Source: Saprospiraceae bacterium
Lineage (GTDB): Bacteria; Bacteroidota; Bacteroidia; Chitinophagales; Saprospiraceae
Direction: 5' to 3'
Assembly: GCA_016714025.1 (NCBI GenBank)
Contig: JADJOB010000002.1
Coordinates: forward strand, 2,512,001-2,576,000
DNA length: 64,000 nucleotides
The position numbers and the translations under genes are program-made. The notes beneath the pieces are model-generated. The model searched no databases. It was not told where the DNA came from and saw only the letters and a program-made list of their open reading frames with translations. Each line of letters begins with the position of its first letter. The stretch's first letter is position 1. Shown in pieces: positions 1 to 8,800 of the stretch.

Positions 1-333
1 GTAGATCGAAATTCAAGATCATCGATGTATGCAATGCAGTCAGCATATTTTGAATCTAATTCCTCTTCTGTAGCTTCTCCTGCATCAAAAAATTCAAGCA
101 AAACTTCCAGATCGTCCATTAAATTCTGTGCTTTATTAAAGGACTCCATCCAATTTTTGGCAGTTTTGATCTCTTTCATAATCAATTCTGCACGTTGGGC
201 ATGGCTCCAAAATTCAGGATCCATGGTTTGTTGTTCTTTATCTTCTAGTTCGAGCTTCTTTTTATCGATGTCAAAGAAACCTCCTTAGCTCACTGAGCCT
301 TTTCTTTAAATCCTTCAGTTGATCAACGGTCAT
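1..333 (-). CDS. prfB: Peptide chain release factor 2, N-terminal part, read through a programmed +1 frameshift
   Basis: Release factor 2 ends translation at UGA and UAA codons. The gene starts at 333 (ATG) and runs left off the window, so only about 110 codons are visible. The first 20 codons end in CTT followed by an in-frame TGA at 273-271. Skipping one base (the T at 273) restores a long open frame that begins DIDKKKLELEDKEQQ and continues with PEFW and KEIKTAKNW, the helical N-terminal domain typical of RF2. The two parts are therefore 333-274 and 272-1. No strong Shine-Dalgarno site lies before the start, as is usual in this phylum. The neighbour upstream is an FKBP gene on the same strand, separated by a strong hairpin. 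The catalytic GGQ region is outside the window. The identity rests on the frameshift signal plus the N-terminal sequence. Confidence 0.9.
271..285 (-). promoter_or_regulatory. RF2 autoregulatory +1 frameshift site
   Basis: Read on the minus strand, this is AGGAGG, three bases, then CTT TGA followed by C. It has the same layout as the well-known prfB site of other bacteria: an internal Shine-Dalgarno-like hexamer three bases before CUU, then a UGA C stop context. In known cases a shortage of RF2 slows termination at this UGA, so the ribosome slips +1 and makes more RF2. The presence of the element is seen directly; the autoregulation is inferred from the family. Confidence 0.92.
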
Positions 334-356
334 GATTAGAATTTAATTTTAATAAA

Positions 357-393
357 AAATGAGGAATTCCGTTTTAGTTGGAATTCCTCATTT
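357..393 (-). terminator. Rho-independent terminator hairpin after the FKBP gene
   Basis: There is a perfect inverted repeat with a 14-bp stem (AAATGAGGAATTCC pairing with GGAATTCCTCATTT) and a 9-base loop. It sits 17 bases after the FKBP stop codon and is followed on the minus strand by a run of T. It should end transcription of the nrnA-FKBP pair before prfB, whose start lies about 24 bases further on. A prfB promoter would then have to lie within or just after the hairpin; otherwise prfB depends on read-through. Confidence 0.75.
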
Positions 394-409
394 ATAATTT
401 AATGAAATA

Positions 410-1318
410 TTATTGATTGACTTTACCAACCTCAATATAAAACATAAGGTCAGCATTTTCTGGAATTACTGGAGGAGAACCTTGTGCTCCATATCCCAAA
501 GCAGAAGGAATAAATAAAGTAGCTTTTGTTCCTTCTGTTAAACTTGCAACACCTTCATCCCAACCTTTGATTACCTGACCTGCACCTAATCCGAAAACAA
601 ATTCTTGTCCGCGTGACCAGGAATCATCAAAATGTTTGCCGTCCATCAGCATTCCATAATAATTTACACTTACTCGTTTGCCATTTTCAGCTTTTGGGCC
701 GGTACCTTCTTCGTGTACATAATATTTTAAACCAGATGGAAGGGTTACCATTTTATCATCTAATTTTTTAGCTTTATAATCAGCCAAAATTTGTTTAGCT
801 TTTTCGGCAATTTCATCAGCTTTACCTTTTGAAGCTAAAGCTTTCTCTTCATTTGCTTTTTTATCGGCTTCCATATCTGCATTGTATTCAGCTTCATTTT
901 TAATGTCAACTAAAACAACATGGAAATCCAGCATTTCGATTCCAGGAATGCCAATGGATTTTTTCATATTATCATCCAAAACCTGTGATACAATAATGCT
1001 GTCGCCTTTAGACATTAAATGCAATGCATCTGTAATTGGTTGAGCATTTTTAATGTCGGTTTTTTCAATTTTTGGTAATTTAAATTTAATTACCGGTGTC
1101 TGCATGTTAGAAGCAAATATTAATGAATCTTTACTTTTAACATAGTAACGGAAATATACATAATCCCCTTCTTTTGCTAAGTCTCCTGCTTCATCTTTAA
1201 GCATGGAAACCTCAAAACCATTTAAGGATTTTTTCTTTGCAGAACCTCCTTTACAGGCATTAAATAACAATGCTGAAGTGACTGCAATCATTAAGAATAA
1301 TACAAATAATTTTTTCAT
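410..1318 (-). CDS. FKBP-type peptidyl-prolyl isomerase lipoprotein
   Basis: This 302-residue protein is predicted to speed proline cis-trans isomerisation of proteins in the envelope. Residues 1-22 form a lipoprotein signal (hydrophobic stretch ending in FNAC, Cys22). Residues about 200-300 are a clear FKBP domain, with VSVNYYGMLMDG, GAGQVIKGWDEG and the ALGYGAQG loop near the end. The first half (about 40-145) also resembles a worn FKBP fold (GDYVYFRYYV, ALHLMSKGD). It is joined to the second by a lysine- and alanine-rich, probably helical linker (about 145-195). The layout is similar to GldI-like and other Bacteroidota tandem FKBP lipoproteins. The gene begins 18 bases after the nrnA-like gene, so the two are probably co-transcribed. 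The fold is certain; the client proteins are unknown. Confidence 0.88.
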   Translation of the reverse strand: MKKLFVLFLMIAVTSALLFNACKGGSAKKKSLNGFEVSMLKDEAGDLAKEGDYVYFRYYVKSKDSLIFASNMQTPVIKFKLPKIEKTDIKNAQPITDALHLMSKGDSIIVSQVLDDNMKKSIGIPGIEMLDFHVVLVDIKNEAEYNADMEADKKANEEKALASKGKADEIAEKAKQILADYKAKKLDDKMVTLPSGLKYYVHEEGTGPKAENGKRVSVNYYGMLMDGKHFDDSWSRGQEFVFGLGAGQVIKGWDEGVASLTEGTKATLFIPSALGYGAQGSPPVIPENADLMFYIEVGKVNQ

Positions 1319-1336
1319 GGAATAATAGCTATTGTT

Positions 1337-2341
1337 TTAATGAGTTAATTTCAATTCTGTTTGAGATAATGCTTCTTTTAACTTATTCAAGGTTTCTTCC
1401 AAACTAAGTTTTGATGAACCGCCTGAAGCATTTTTATGACCGCCTCCGTTGAAATGTTGTCTGCAAATTTGTTGTACAGAAATATTTCCTTTAGATCTAA
1501 GTGAAAGTTTAACAATACTTGGTTGATTCATTACAAGGGCTCCGATTTTAACGGATTTAAGCATCATTAAGTAATTAATAATTCCTTCCGTGTCTCCTCG
1601 GCGAATATCAAAATTACGATAATCTTCTTTGGTAAGATAAATTAAACCGTAATGCTGTTCCGGATACAATTCCATTCGATTATGAAGACAATGACCTAAT
1701 AAACGGAGGTATTTTTCAGGTTGACTGTTGTTGACCAGTTCCTGAATTCTGGTATCGTTCAATCCTTCAGCTTTTAATTCTGATAGGATTTTAAATAATT
1801 TAGGACTGGTTGCATGATGAAAAGAACCCGTATCAGTCATGATTCCAGTATAAAGGCAGTCTCTAATTAACGATGAAATTTTAGATTTATATCCAAGTTC
1901 TGAAATGATATCATATACAATTTCAGATGTTGAACTTGCCGTTTCAATACTAAATACGAGATCTGCAAAAGGCTCCGGATCCATGTGATGATCCATCATG
2001 ATTTTTGGAGCATTACTTTCCATAATAAATGCAGCCATCCGATCAATTCGCTCCAAAGAATTAAAATCGAGGCAAAAAATTAGTTCAGCACTTTTAATAG
2101 CTTGCTCACAATCTTTTTGACTGATATCATAGATTAATATCTCTTCAGTCTGGGGCATCCATTCAAAATTTAAAGGATACTCACTTGGATAAATAACCCG
2201 AACATTATGATTCAAGGACTGCAAGAAAAGACTAAGGGCCAAACTTGAACCCAACGCATCCCCATCTGGGTTTCGATGTGACAACACCACACAGTTTTTT
2301 GGGGTGAGCAGCAGGGCTTTTAATTCATGAATTTGATCCAT
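1337..2341 (-). CDS. nrnA: DHH/DHHA1 phosphoesterase, NrnA-like oligoribonuclease / pAp phosphatase
   Basis: This 334-residue protein belongs to the DHH family. It probably degrades very short RNAs (nano-RNA) and/or dephosphorylates 3'-phosphoadenosine 5'-phosphate in the cytoplasm. Visible motifs are SHRNPDGDALGSS (residues 21-33, metal ligands His22, Asp26, Asp28), the DHH signature at 117-119, TDTGSFHHAT in the middle, and the DHHA1 substrate motif GGGHKNASGG at 299-308. The length is normal for NrnA. It is the first gene of a minus-strand pair with the FKBP lipoprotein (18-base gap) and is divergent from ndk across 129 bases. The family is certain; the exact substrate (nano-RNA, pAp or cyclic dinucleotide products such as pApA) cannot be told from sequence alone. 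Confidence 0.85.
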   Translation of the reverse strand: MDQIHELKALLLTPKNCVVLSHRNPDGDALGSSLALSLFLQSLNHNVRVIYPSEYPLNFEWMPQTEEILIYDISQKDCEQAIKSAELIFCLDFNSLERIDRMAAFIMESNAPKIMMDHHMDPEPFADLVFSIETASSTSEIVYDIISELGYKSKISSLIRDCLYTGIMTDTGSFHHATSPKLFKILSELKAEGLNDTRIQELVNNSQPEKYLRLLGHCLHNRMELYPEQHYGLIYLTKEDYRNFDIRRGDTEGIINYLMMLKSVKIGALVMNQPSIVKLSLRSKGNISVQQICRQHFNGGGHKNASGGSSKLSLEETLNKLKEALSQTELKLTH

Positions 2342-2422
2342 ACAAGGCTGTAAAATTCCAAATAAAATTTGGCAAATTTCCTTTTTATATGTTAATGAGA
2401 ATTCAAGGAGAGCTTGATTGAG

Positions 2423-2452
2423 TTTGTATCAATAAGAAAGCATTTAGATTTG
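2423..2452 (+). promoter_or_regulatory. Bacteroidota-type promoter for ndk
   Basis: A TTTG at 2423-2426 is followed after 18 bases by TAGATTTG at 2445-2452, an exact match to the TAnnTTTG -7 element of the Bacteroidota primary sigma factor. The spacing is one base short of the usual range. Transcription would start near 2459, giving a leader of only about 12 bases before the ndk ATG at 2471. Confidence 0.45.
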
Positions 2453-2470
2453 GGCCCTAATTTATAAAAA

Positions 2471-2890
2471 ATGGCAACAAACAGAACGTTTACAATGATA
2501 AAACCGGATGCAGTAAAATCTGGCTACAGTGGAAAAATTTTAAATCAGATTTGCGATGCAGGCTTCAAAATAGTTGCAATGAAATTTACCCGTCTATCCA
2601 AAGAAAAAGCAGGAGAATTTTATGCAGTCCATGCGGCACGTCCATTTTATGGAGAATTGGTAGATTTTATGTCTTCAGGTCCAATCGTTGCAGCCATTCT
2701 TGAAAAAGAGAACGCAGTGGAGGAATTCAGAAATTTGATTGGGGCTACAGACCCTGCTAAAGCTGCACCGGGAACTATCCGCGCCTTGTATGCAAAAAAT
2801 GTAGGTGAAAATGCAGTTCACGGATCTGACTCGGATGAAAATGCTCAAATTGAAGGCAGTTTTCATTTTGCAGGTACGGAAATATTTTAG
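2471..2890 (+). CDS. ndk: Nucleoside diphosphate kinase
   Basis: This enzyme moves the gamma phosphate from ATP to other nucleoside diphosphates, keeping the NTP and dNTP pools balanced. The 139-residue length is normal. It starts with the typical RTFTMIKPDAVKSG strand and loop, and carries the phosphohistidine site NAVHGSDS (His117) and the PGTIRALYA segment. The start at 2471 is set by the A-rich leader just before ATG and by homology beginning within a few residues. It stands alone on the plus strand, divergent from nrnA and convergent with the cytochrome genes. Confidence 0.97.
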   Translation: MATNRTFTMIKPDAVKSGYSGKILNQICDAGFKIVAMKFTRLSKEKAGEFYAVHAARPFYGELVDFMSSGPIVAAILEKENAVEEFRNLIGATDPAKAAPGTIRALYAKNVGENAVHGSDSDENAQIEGSFHFAGTEIF

Positions 2891-2978
2891 CGAAGAAGTG
2901 TTTTTAGAAAAGAAGTCTAAAGGTTATTTCTTCTTACCTACAGCCTATAGACTACCGACTATTGGTTTTTTGCTTGAC

Positions 2979-3016
2979 AGCTTTTCAGCTTGACAGCTTA
3001 AAAGCTAAAAAGCTTT
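2979..3016. terminator. Palindromic cluster between convergent genes, possible bidirectional terminator
   Basis: Between the ndk stop (2890) and the cytochrome c stop (3022) lie overlapping inverted repeats: AGCTTTT at 2979-2985 pairs with AAAAGCT at 3000-3006, and AAAGCT at 3001-3006 pairs with AGCTTT at 3011-3016. AGCT-containing words recur five times. T runs on both sides would suit termination in both directions, but the stems are weak. Confidence 0.35.
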
Positions 3017-3021
3017 CCTTC

Positions 3022-3369
3022 TCATTGCTTCCTATAACTAAGAAACTTCAGAATTTGTTCGATTTGATCATAGCTTAAGCTATCTGCAAATGTATGTGTT
3101 TGCCCGTCCTTCATAGCTAGTTTAGCTTTATAGGTATCCAATTGGGCTTGGCTAAAATTTGGAATACTATCTTTCCCTTTATGGTAGATGCCGTGACAAC
3201 TTGAACAATTATTGATGTAAAGTACTTTTCCCTGTTCAAAATATGCAATGAGGTTGCGTTTATTTTCCTTAGATATGGTATCCGGGATGTAATACTGTTC
3301 CTTTGGTTTACTGCATTGCAAAAAAGCAAACAGCACAGAGCAAGCTAAAAAATAATTGATTTTAGTCAT
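3022..3369 (-). CDS. Small mono-heme cytochrome c, probably membrane-anchored
   Basis: This is a 115-residue exported protein with one heme c site, CSSCH at residues 55-59. The N-terminus is hydrophobic and ends in FLQC (Cys19), which could be a lipoprotein signal although Gln just before the Cys is not classical. The rest matches a short class I-like cytochrome c fold (cbb3/CccA type), with a possible Met ligand in the KLAMKDG segment and the helix YDQIEQILKFL at the end. Its ATG overlaps the stop of the di-heme peroxidase by one base (TAATG), a sign of translational coupling. It probably passes electrons to or from that peroxidase. The function as partner is inferred from context. Confidence 0.8.
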   Translation of the reverse strand: MTKINYFLACSVLFAFLQCSKPKEQYYIPDTISKENKRNLIAYFEQGKVLYINNCSSCHGIYHKGKDSIPNFSQAQLDTYKAKLAMKDGQTHTFADSLSYDQIEQILKFLSYRKQ

Positions 3370-5303
3370 TAATATTCTCCCCCTACTTTGCGTTTATTTA
3401 ATTCTTTTTTACCAGACAAAGGTAAGGAAGCCGGAGGTACTTGAACAGGGATCTTTTCTGTAAGTGAATTAATAAATAGTTTAAGTTTTTGTTTCTCCAA
3501 ATCTGTCAATTCCAATTTGTCCGATGAAAGACTTTGGTTAGGGATTGAAAGTCCTTTCCCTACCCCACCTCCGGCATTGTAAAATTCGATAACCTCATCT
3601 AAAGTTCGAAATACGCCTTGGTGCATATAGGGCATGGTGTGAGCTGCATTACGAATGCTGCCGGTTCGAAATGCGTGGCTGGTTTCAGTTGCAGGATTTA
3701 TTTTGTAGCGACCTGAATCCGGACTTATTGCTTTGAAAAACGTATCTGATGGAACACCAATTACTTCAAATTCACTACCGATATAGGGAGGTTTTACCCC
3801 GTTAAATTGTGGCACAAAATGACAGGTGCCACATTGCGCTTTTCCCATAAAAAGATTAAAACCATCTTGAACATCTTTTGAGAGTTCAAGTTTTTGGTTC
3901 ATAGCTAAATCAAAATCAGCTTCATAAAAACTAAACTCCGCATAATATAAAATTATTGCTGCACTAAGATGTTCAAAACTAATTGCTGAAAATCCTCCAT
4001 AATTTTTAAAAGGTTGAAATCTTGATTTATATTCATTGCAACTCAGTATGTTTTTGAGAATACTTTGTTGGTTAGCGTTGAGTTCTTCCGGATTATGGAT
4101 TACATCGGTGAGTTGACTCTTTAAATCGATGTGTTTTCCATCCATCATAATTAAATGATTATGAACAACATTTGTTAAGGAAGGAGCACTGCGTAACAGT
4201 CTTGATTTTTGATCAAATTTTAAAGCCGTTTTATTTAAGGTATCAGTAAAAAATGTTGTTGGTTGATGGCAGGATGCACAAGCTCTTTTTAAATTTCCGG
4301 ATAAAATCGGATCATAAAAAAGAAGCTTGCCCAAAGCCCTGATTTCATTGAGTATTGAATCATTTTTGATGCCTCTGAAAATCCCTTTAAAATCCTGGCC
4401 TTCGTACAAGGTTTTATCAAAAATAGATACTGCTTGATTATTTAAACTGTAATCATTGAAGTTTTTTGTTTTAAGCTTTTTGTCAACTATTTGTTCCTGG
4501 TTAATTTTGAATAAGGGATTTACATAATCACGTATAAATTTAAAATGATCGAATGCATTTATATTCGAAGATTGCATTCGAACAAACTCAATCATTTCTG
4601 AAAATAAATTTCGATACGATTCTGGAAAACGCAAAGCAGGATATGCTTGATTATAAAATGCATAAATTTCTGGCATTGAAGCAAGCATGAACTTTAATTC
4701 CGGGATCACAGCATTTGGATCCGGACATTCAAAACCTGTTGTATAAATAGCTGCGAGATTGAGCAGAAATAAACGGTTAGCAAAATAAAAATGATCGGGA
4801 ATATTGAATTGCACCGTAACTGAATCCTGAAGAAAGAGTTTGCTGCTTTCGAAACCGGATTTGAGTAAATAGATCAATGAATCTTTCCTGATTTCTGCTT
4901 CCTCCAGGTAGGATTCTGCTAATCCCAAACCAGCACCAATTCGTTTATAGGGAGCTTCAAATTTTTCAAATACTTCGGTTTCCCATTCAACCAATAATGG
5001 GCCATTAATTTTACGATACAAGTTTGGATGCAAATACCGAATCCAAAAATCAACGGATTTTAATAGCAATCGATTTTGGTGGATCATTTCTTTGCAACGT
5101 TGACGGGATCCAGGGCCATCAAGATTCTCAAATGCCAGATAATCAATTAGTTGCCCTTGTGATGAGGTAAATTCTTGCAGACGGTTTTCAAACAAGTGAA
5201 AATACGGGCTGGATTTATAATCTGTTTCTGACAATAGAAGTCCAGCGATCGGAACCAGTAAAATTGGCACAAAATTTAAAAAACGGGCACTCTTCAGTTT
5301 CAA
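3369..5303 (-). CDS. Di-heme cytochrome c peroxidase (MauG/CcpA family) with a long N-terminal domain
   Basis: This 644-residue exported protein has a C-terminal half typical of bacterial di-heme peroxidases, which reduce hydrogen peroxide or oxidise a substrate in the periplasm. The first heme site is CASCH near residues 341-345 (context LGKLLFYDPILSGNLKRACA) and the second is CGTCH near 491-495. They are followed by the GSIRNAAHTMPYMHQG and LDEVIEFYNAGGG segments. The first roughly 300 residues are an extra helical domain with no heme motif, containing the words GPLLVEWETEVFEKFEAPYKR. Similar fusions occur in Bacteroidota and may be related to imelysin-like domains, but that is recalled rather than shown. 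A signal-anchor-like segment covers residues 10-24. It is coupled to the small cytochrome c downstream. Confidence 0.85.
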   Translation of the reverse strand: MKLKSARFLNFVPILLVPIAGLLLSETDYKSSPYFHLFENRLQEFTSSQGQLIDYLAFENLDGPGSRQRCKEMIHQNRLLLKSVDFWIRYLHPNLYRKINGPLLVEWETEVFEKFEAPYKRIGAGLGLAESYLEEAEIRKDSLIYLLKSGFESSKLFLQDSVTVQFNIPDHFYFANRLFLLNLAAIYTTGFECPDPNAVIPELKFMLASMPEIYAFYNQAYPALRFPESYRNLFSEMIEFVRMQSSNINAFDHFKFIRDYVNPLFKINQEQIVDKKLKTKNFNDYSLNNQAVSIFDKTLYEGQDFKGIFRGIKNDSILNEIRALGKLLFYDPILSGNLKRACASCHQPTTFFTDTLNKTALKFDQKSRLLRSAPSLTNVVHNHLIMMDGKHIDLKSQLTDVIHNPEELNANQQSILKNILSCNEYKSRFQPFKNYGGFSAISFEHLSAAIILYYAEFSFYEADFDLAMNQKLELSKDVQDGFNLFMGKAQCGTCHFVPQFNGVKPPYIGSEFEVIGVPSDTFFKAISPDSGRYKINPATETSHAFRTGSIRNAAHTMPYMHQGVFRTLDEVIEFYNAGGGVGKGLSIPNQSLSSDKLELTDLEKQKLKLFINSLTEKIPVQVPPASLPLSGKKELNKRKVGGEY

Positions 5304-5367
5304 ACTTTAAAATTTGGCAACATATTAGATAAAATTCAAAAGTATAAAATATCTCACTATTGAAATG

Positions 5368-5490
5368 TTAAGAAATTATTGTTGGAAAGCTTCCTAAAGT
5401 ACCTAATTTGTTGGCAAGTTCAGGAGTAATTTTTGCACGTTCATCCGGAAAGTCAATGTTAGTTACTTGAATATCAGTATTTTGTTGCAC
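5368..5490 (-). pseudogene. Short protein-like ORF or gene remnant, unrecognised
   Basis: Read on the minus strand from GTG at 5490, 40 codons give a peptide with ordinary protein composition (contains TNIDFPDERAKITPELANKL) ending at TAA. An in-frame TAA lies two codons before the GTG, so no longer upstream part exists in this frame. It lies 64 bases before the peroxidase start and on the same strand. Its codon use looks coding, unlike the AT-rich DNA around it. It may be a decayed gene fragment or a very small real gene. I do not recognise the family. Confidence 0.3.
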
Positions 5491-5544
5491 AAATTAAAAT
5501 AAAACATAAATTTTTTTATGTTGAGAAATTTGATTAATTTTGAT

Positions 5545-5574
5545 TTGACGTAGTAAATTTTTTTTATCTATAAT
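5545..5574 (+). promoter_or_regulatory. Sigma-70-like promoter candidate for the giant gene
   Basis: TTGACG at 5545-5550 and TATAAT at 5569-5574 are separated by 18 bases within AT-rich DNA. Transcription would start near 5581, leaving a leader of about 315 bases before the ATG at 5898. The boxes resemble the general bacterial consensus more than the Bacteroidota TAnnTTTG form, so the call is tentative. Confidence 0.35.
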
Positions 5575-5897
5575 GGCTTGTGATTCAGTGGGGTATTAGA
5601 TTTTTTATTTAATATTGCACCGGATTCGTTGTTCTAGGTAATGTATGTAATTAGACGACCTGAGTATAAAATGATTGTAAAGTCATTTATTTGCTATTTG
5701 ATTGGCATCAAGTTCTTCATGAACTCTGGAATTTCTTTTTCCATTTCAGGCCTTCGATTCAACCGAATCTATTTATCTTCTCAAATTGTCATTTTTTTAA
5801 AAGATCTACTTAAGAATTCCTTTTCACAAAATCTGAATTGGAGTTTCAAACCGTATATCTATTTTACTCTTTCCCAACCGGTTAAAGCAAACAAAAC

Positions 5898-8800
5898 ATG
5901 AGCAACCAAACGAAACGAAGCGACGTATTTTATACTAGACAAATTTTGGCCTCCACTTCCCAAAACGTTATACACATGCACGATTATATGCCTTTGAAAA
6001 AGTACTTTTCTTGTTTTACTAAATCATCAGGATTCTTAAAAACCTGGCTTCTTTCTGTAGTTTTAAGTTTAACCCTTGTTCAATCAGGCACTTATGCCCA
6101 GGGTAAGATATCCCCTACTCCTGAAATGGAACAAAAAGTACGTGAAACGCTCAAGAAGAATGCAGAAACCATCCGGTTTATGGAAAACAAAGGGCAATTG
6201 GGGAATTCCAAAGTACTTTATTATTTTGAAAGTCGGCAAGGAGCGGTCAGTGTAGAAAGAGACCGCATTCGATTTACTGCCTTGGATTATATATCCCTTA
6301 AAAAAGAAGAACAAATAACAGATAAAGAAAAAACAATTCTGGAAGATCAACCCATGTTGGCTGGGACCCATACGTTTACTTTGCATTTTGAAGGCGCCAA
6401 TCTCGGCGCTGCAATCGAATTAGGAAAAACTTTTGAAACCCGATACAATTATTTCCTGGATTCAGATTCAACTAAATGGGCTACTCATGTGCGCGCTGCC
6501 AAGGATTTGTTATTTAAAAACATATATCCAGGGATAGATTTAAGGTTGTACAGCGATGACAATGGGGCTATGGAGTTTGACTGGATCATTGCCCCGGGAG
6601 CAGATTACCACAACATCAATATGAATTTTACGGGACATGATAAACTGGACATTGGTAGAAATGGTGAACTCAAAGTGGGCTTGCATTTTACTGATGTATC
6701 TTTTCATATTCCTGAATCTTATCAAGTAACACCTGATGGCAAGAAAGAACTGGCTTTTAATTTCATTAAGCTGGATAAGTCTCATGTAGGTTTTAATACC
6801 AAATCATCTTTTGATCCTGCCCTGCCAATCGTTATCGACCCGACTTTAAGTTGGGGAACCTATATGGATGATCAATCTGGAACATTTGATGAATATTTGT
6901 ATGCCATCCAATTGGATACTCTTACTTCAATCATGTATTGTGCTGGAGCAACTAATAAAAATATAACATTTAATTCTGCACCATATGATGCGAATGGATA
7001 TGTAAACGATTTAGGTGCAGGCTTAGGAGGAGGTTCTAATACCACAAGGAGTGCTGCCGTATTGTATCGCATAAGCTCAACCGGTAATGACCTGATTGAT
7101 TTAACATTGTATGGTAGGGCTTCTGGTACATATGTAAATGGGAATCAAACAGTTGCTCATGCTTTGAGTTTATCTCAAAATCGTGTTTTTATTGGAGGCT
7201 ACACAACGGTGGACATCCCTATGACAGGCAGTCCTTTTGATAATACCAGAGGCGCTATAGATGCTTTTATTGCCGTCTTTTCCAGAGATTTAGGCACACT
7301 GCATTATTCGACTTATTTAGGAAGTGATGCTGGTAATGAAACTTTTGGAGTTACTTCAATACAGGCATTGAGTGATACCAGTTTTGTATGCGGATTTACA
7401 CCAGACTTAGCATTGCCTACAGCTTATGTACCTTCAACAAATCCTTATCAGTCTAGTTTCGGAGGAGGAAATACCGATATGTTTATTTGTAGATTCGATA
7501 CAATCAATAACATCCATTGGGGTACTTATATTGGAAATGGTGGAGCGGAAACTTTAAATGACATGGAAGTTACACCAGCAGGAAAAATTATTTTTTCAGG
7601 ATGGGGAAATGTGAATGTAACAGAGGTCAATGGAAGTAATACGCCACGGGATGGTGGAAATAATAACGATGGATTGATAGGCCAATTGTCAGGAGATGGG
7701 ATTACTATGGAGTATTTTGATGAGATAGGAGGTTCCGGAAACGACCGAATTTTTGATATTGAAATTTATGGGGATACGCTTTATTTTACGGGTTCAGTAG
7801 GGACTGGATTTCCAACTGGTTCAGGGAATCGGTATGACGCCTCTTATAATGGAGGTCAGGATGCCATCATTGGAAAAATAGCAACGAATGGAAATTCATA
7901 TAAGGCCACATTTTATGGTGGCGGAAATCCTGAATTAGGAAATGGGATTAAACAAGTAACCACCACTACCTGTACCGGTGCAACCAGTACCTTTTTGTTG
8001 GTATGGGGTACGGTAACAGGTTCAGGATTACCCGTTAAAAATATCGGATCGGATCCATTTTATCAAGCTACTTCACGAGGAGGATCTGATATGTTTTTTT
8101 CTGCTTTTACGGGTAATTTGGATACACTATTGTATGGTACTTATGTTGGTGGAACGGATAATGATTATTTGGGGATCATTGGGGATCCAAGAGGCTCCAA
8201 CCATTTGTTTGTAAATGGCAGTAGTATTTTTGTAGGTACTACCATACATAGTTCCACGGCTTCTACCTTACCTTCCATCATTCAAGGTGGTTTTGACCAA
8301 ACGAAATCAAATGGGGGCAATGACTCACATGTCATTTTTGAAATTGAGGTTACCTCCATTGTAGAAACAGATTTTGCAGATGCCCCTATGGGTAAAACGC
8401 CGTACCACACGATTCGATGCGGAACCATAAGTTTGGGGACGGTAGATGCTGAGACTTCCACATTAGGTACCAATGGAAATGCAAACAGGGACGATTTGAA
8501 TAAAGCTGATGATGAAAACAGTGTAGCAAATCCGCCTTCTTTTGCACCCGGTGGACCTCAAACGATTTCTGTTACAGTAGATAGTATCACCAACCTAACA
8601 GGTTCTGTTGCTTACTTATATGCCTGGTTAAACCTCAATGGAAATATTTTCTTTGATAGTACGGAAGCCAGAATTGATACAGTGACCAGCGGATCTGTAA
8701 ATCGATCTAAAACTTTAACCTGGAGCAATATTACCATTTCAGGCTCTGATACTGCTAAATATTTAAGGGTTCGGATCACAACGGATTCATTGACCGATGC

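Larger units (their letters stand above)
5304..5897. other. 594-base intergenic region between divergent peroxidase and giant-gene transcripts
   Basis: This is the longest stretch without a clear gene. It holds a short protein-like reading frame on the minus strand (5368-5490), a promoter candidate at 5545-5574 for the giant gene, and then about 300 bases of AT-rich leader. Small hairpins in the leader (for example GATTC AACC GAATC at 5756-5769) are too weak to call a riboswitch. An 86-codon plus-strand frame (5641-5901) fills most of the leader but shows no convincing protein character. No RNA gene was recognised. Confidence 0.6.

Noticed and set aside
25..288. 87-codon plus-strand frame at the left edge.
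   Set aside because: It lies antisense to the prfB coding region, which has clear RF2 sequence and a frameshift site.
2805..2993. 62-codon plus-strand frame overlapping the end of ndk.
   Set aside because: It is out of frame with ndk and runs into the repeat-rich gap; no protein character.
5641..5901. 86-codon plus-strand frame in the leader of the giant gene, overlapping its start by ATGA.
   Set aside because: It is rich in Phe, Ile and Ser as expected from random AT-rich DNA, with no recognisable domain or ordered signal peptide. The overlap is probably chance, though a leader peptide cannot be excluded.
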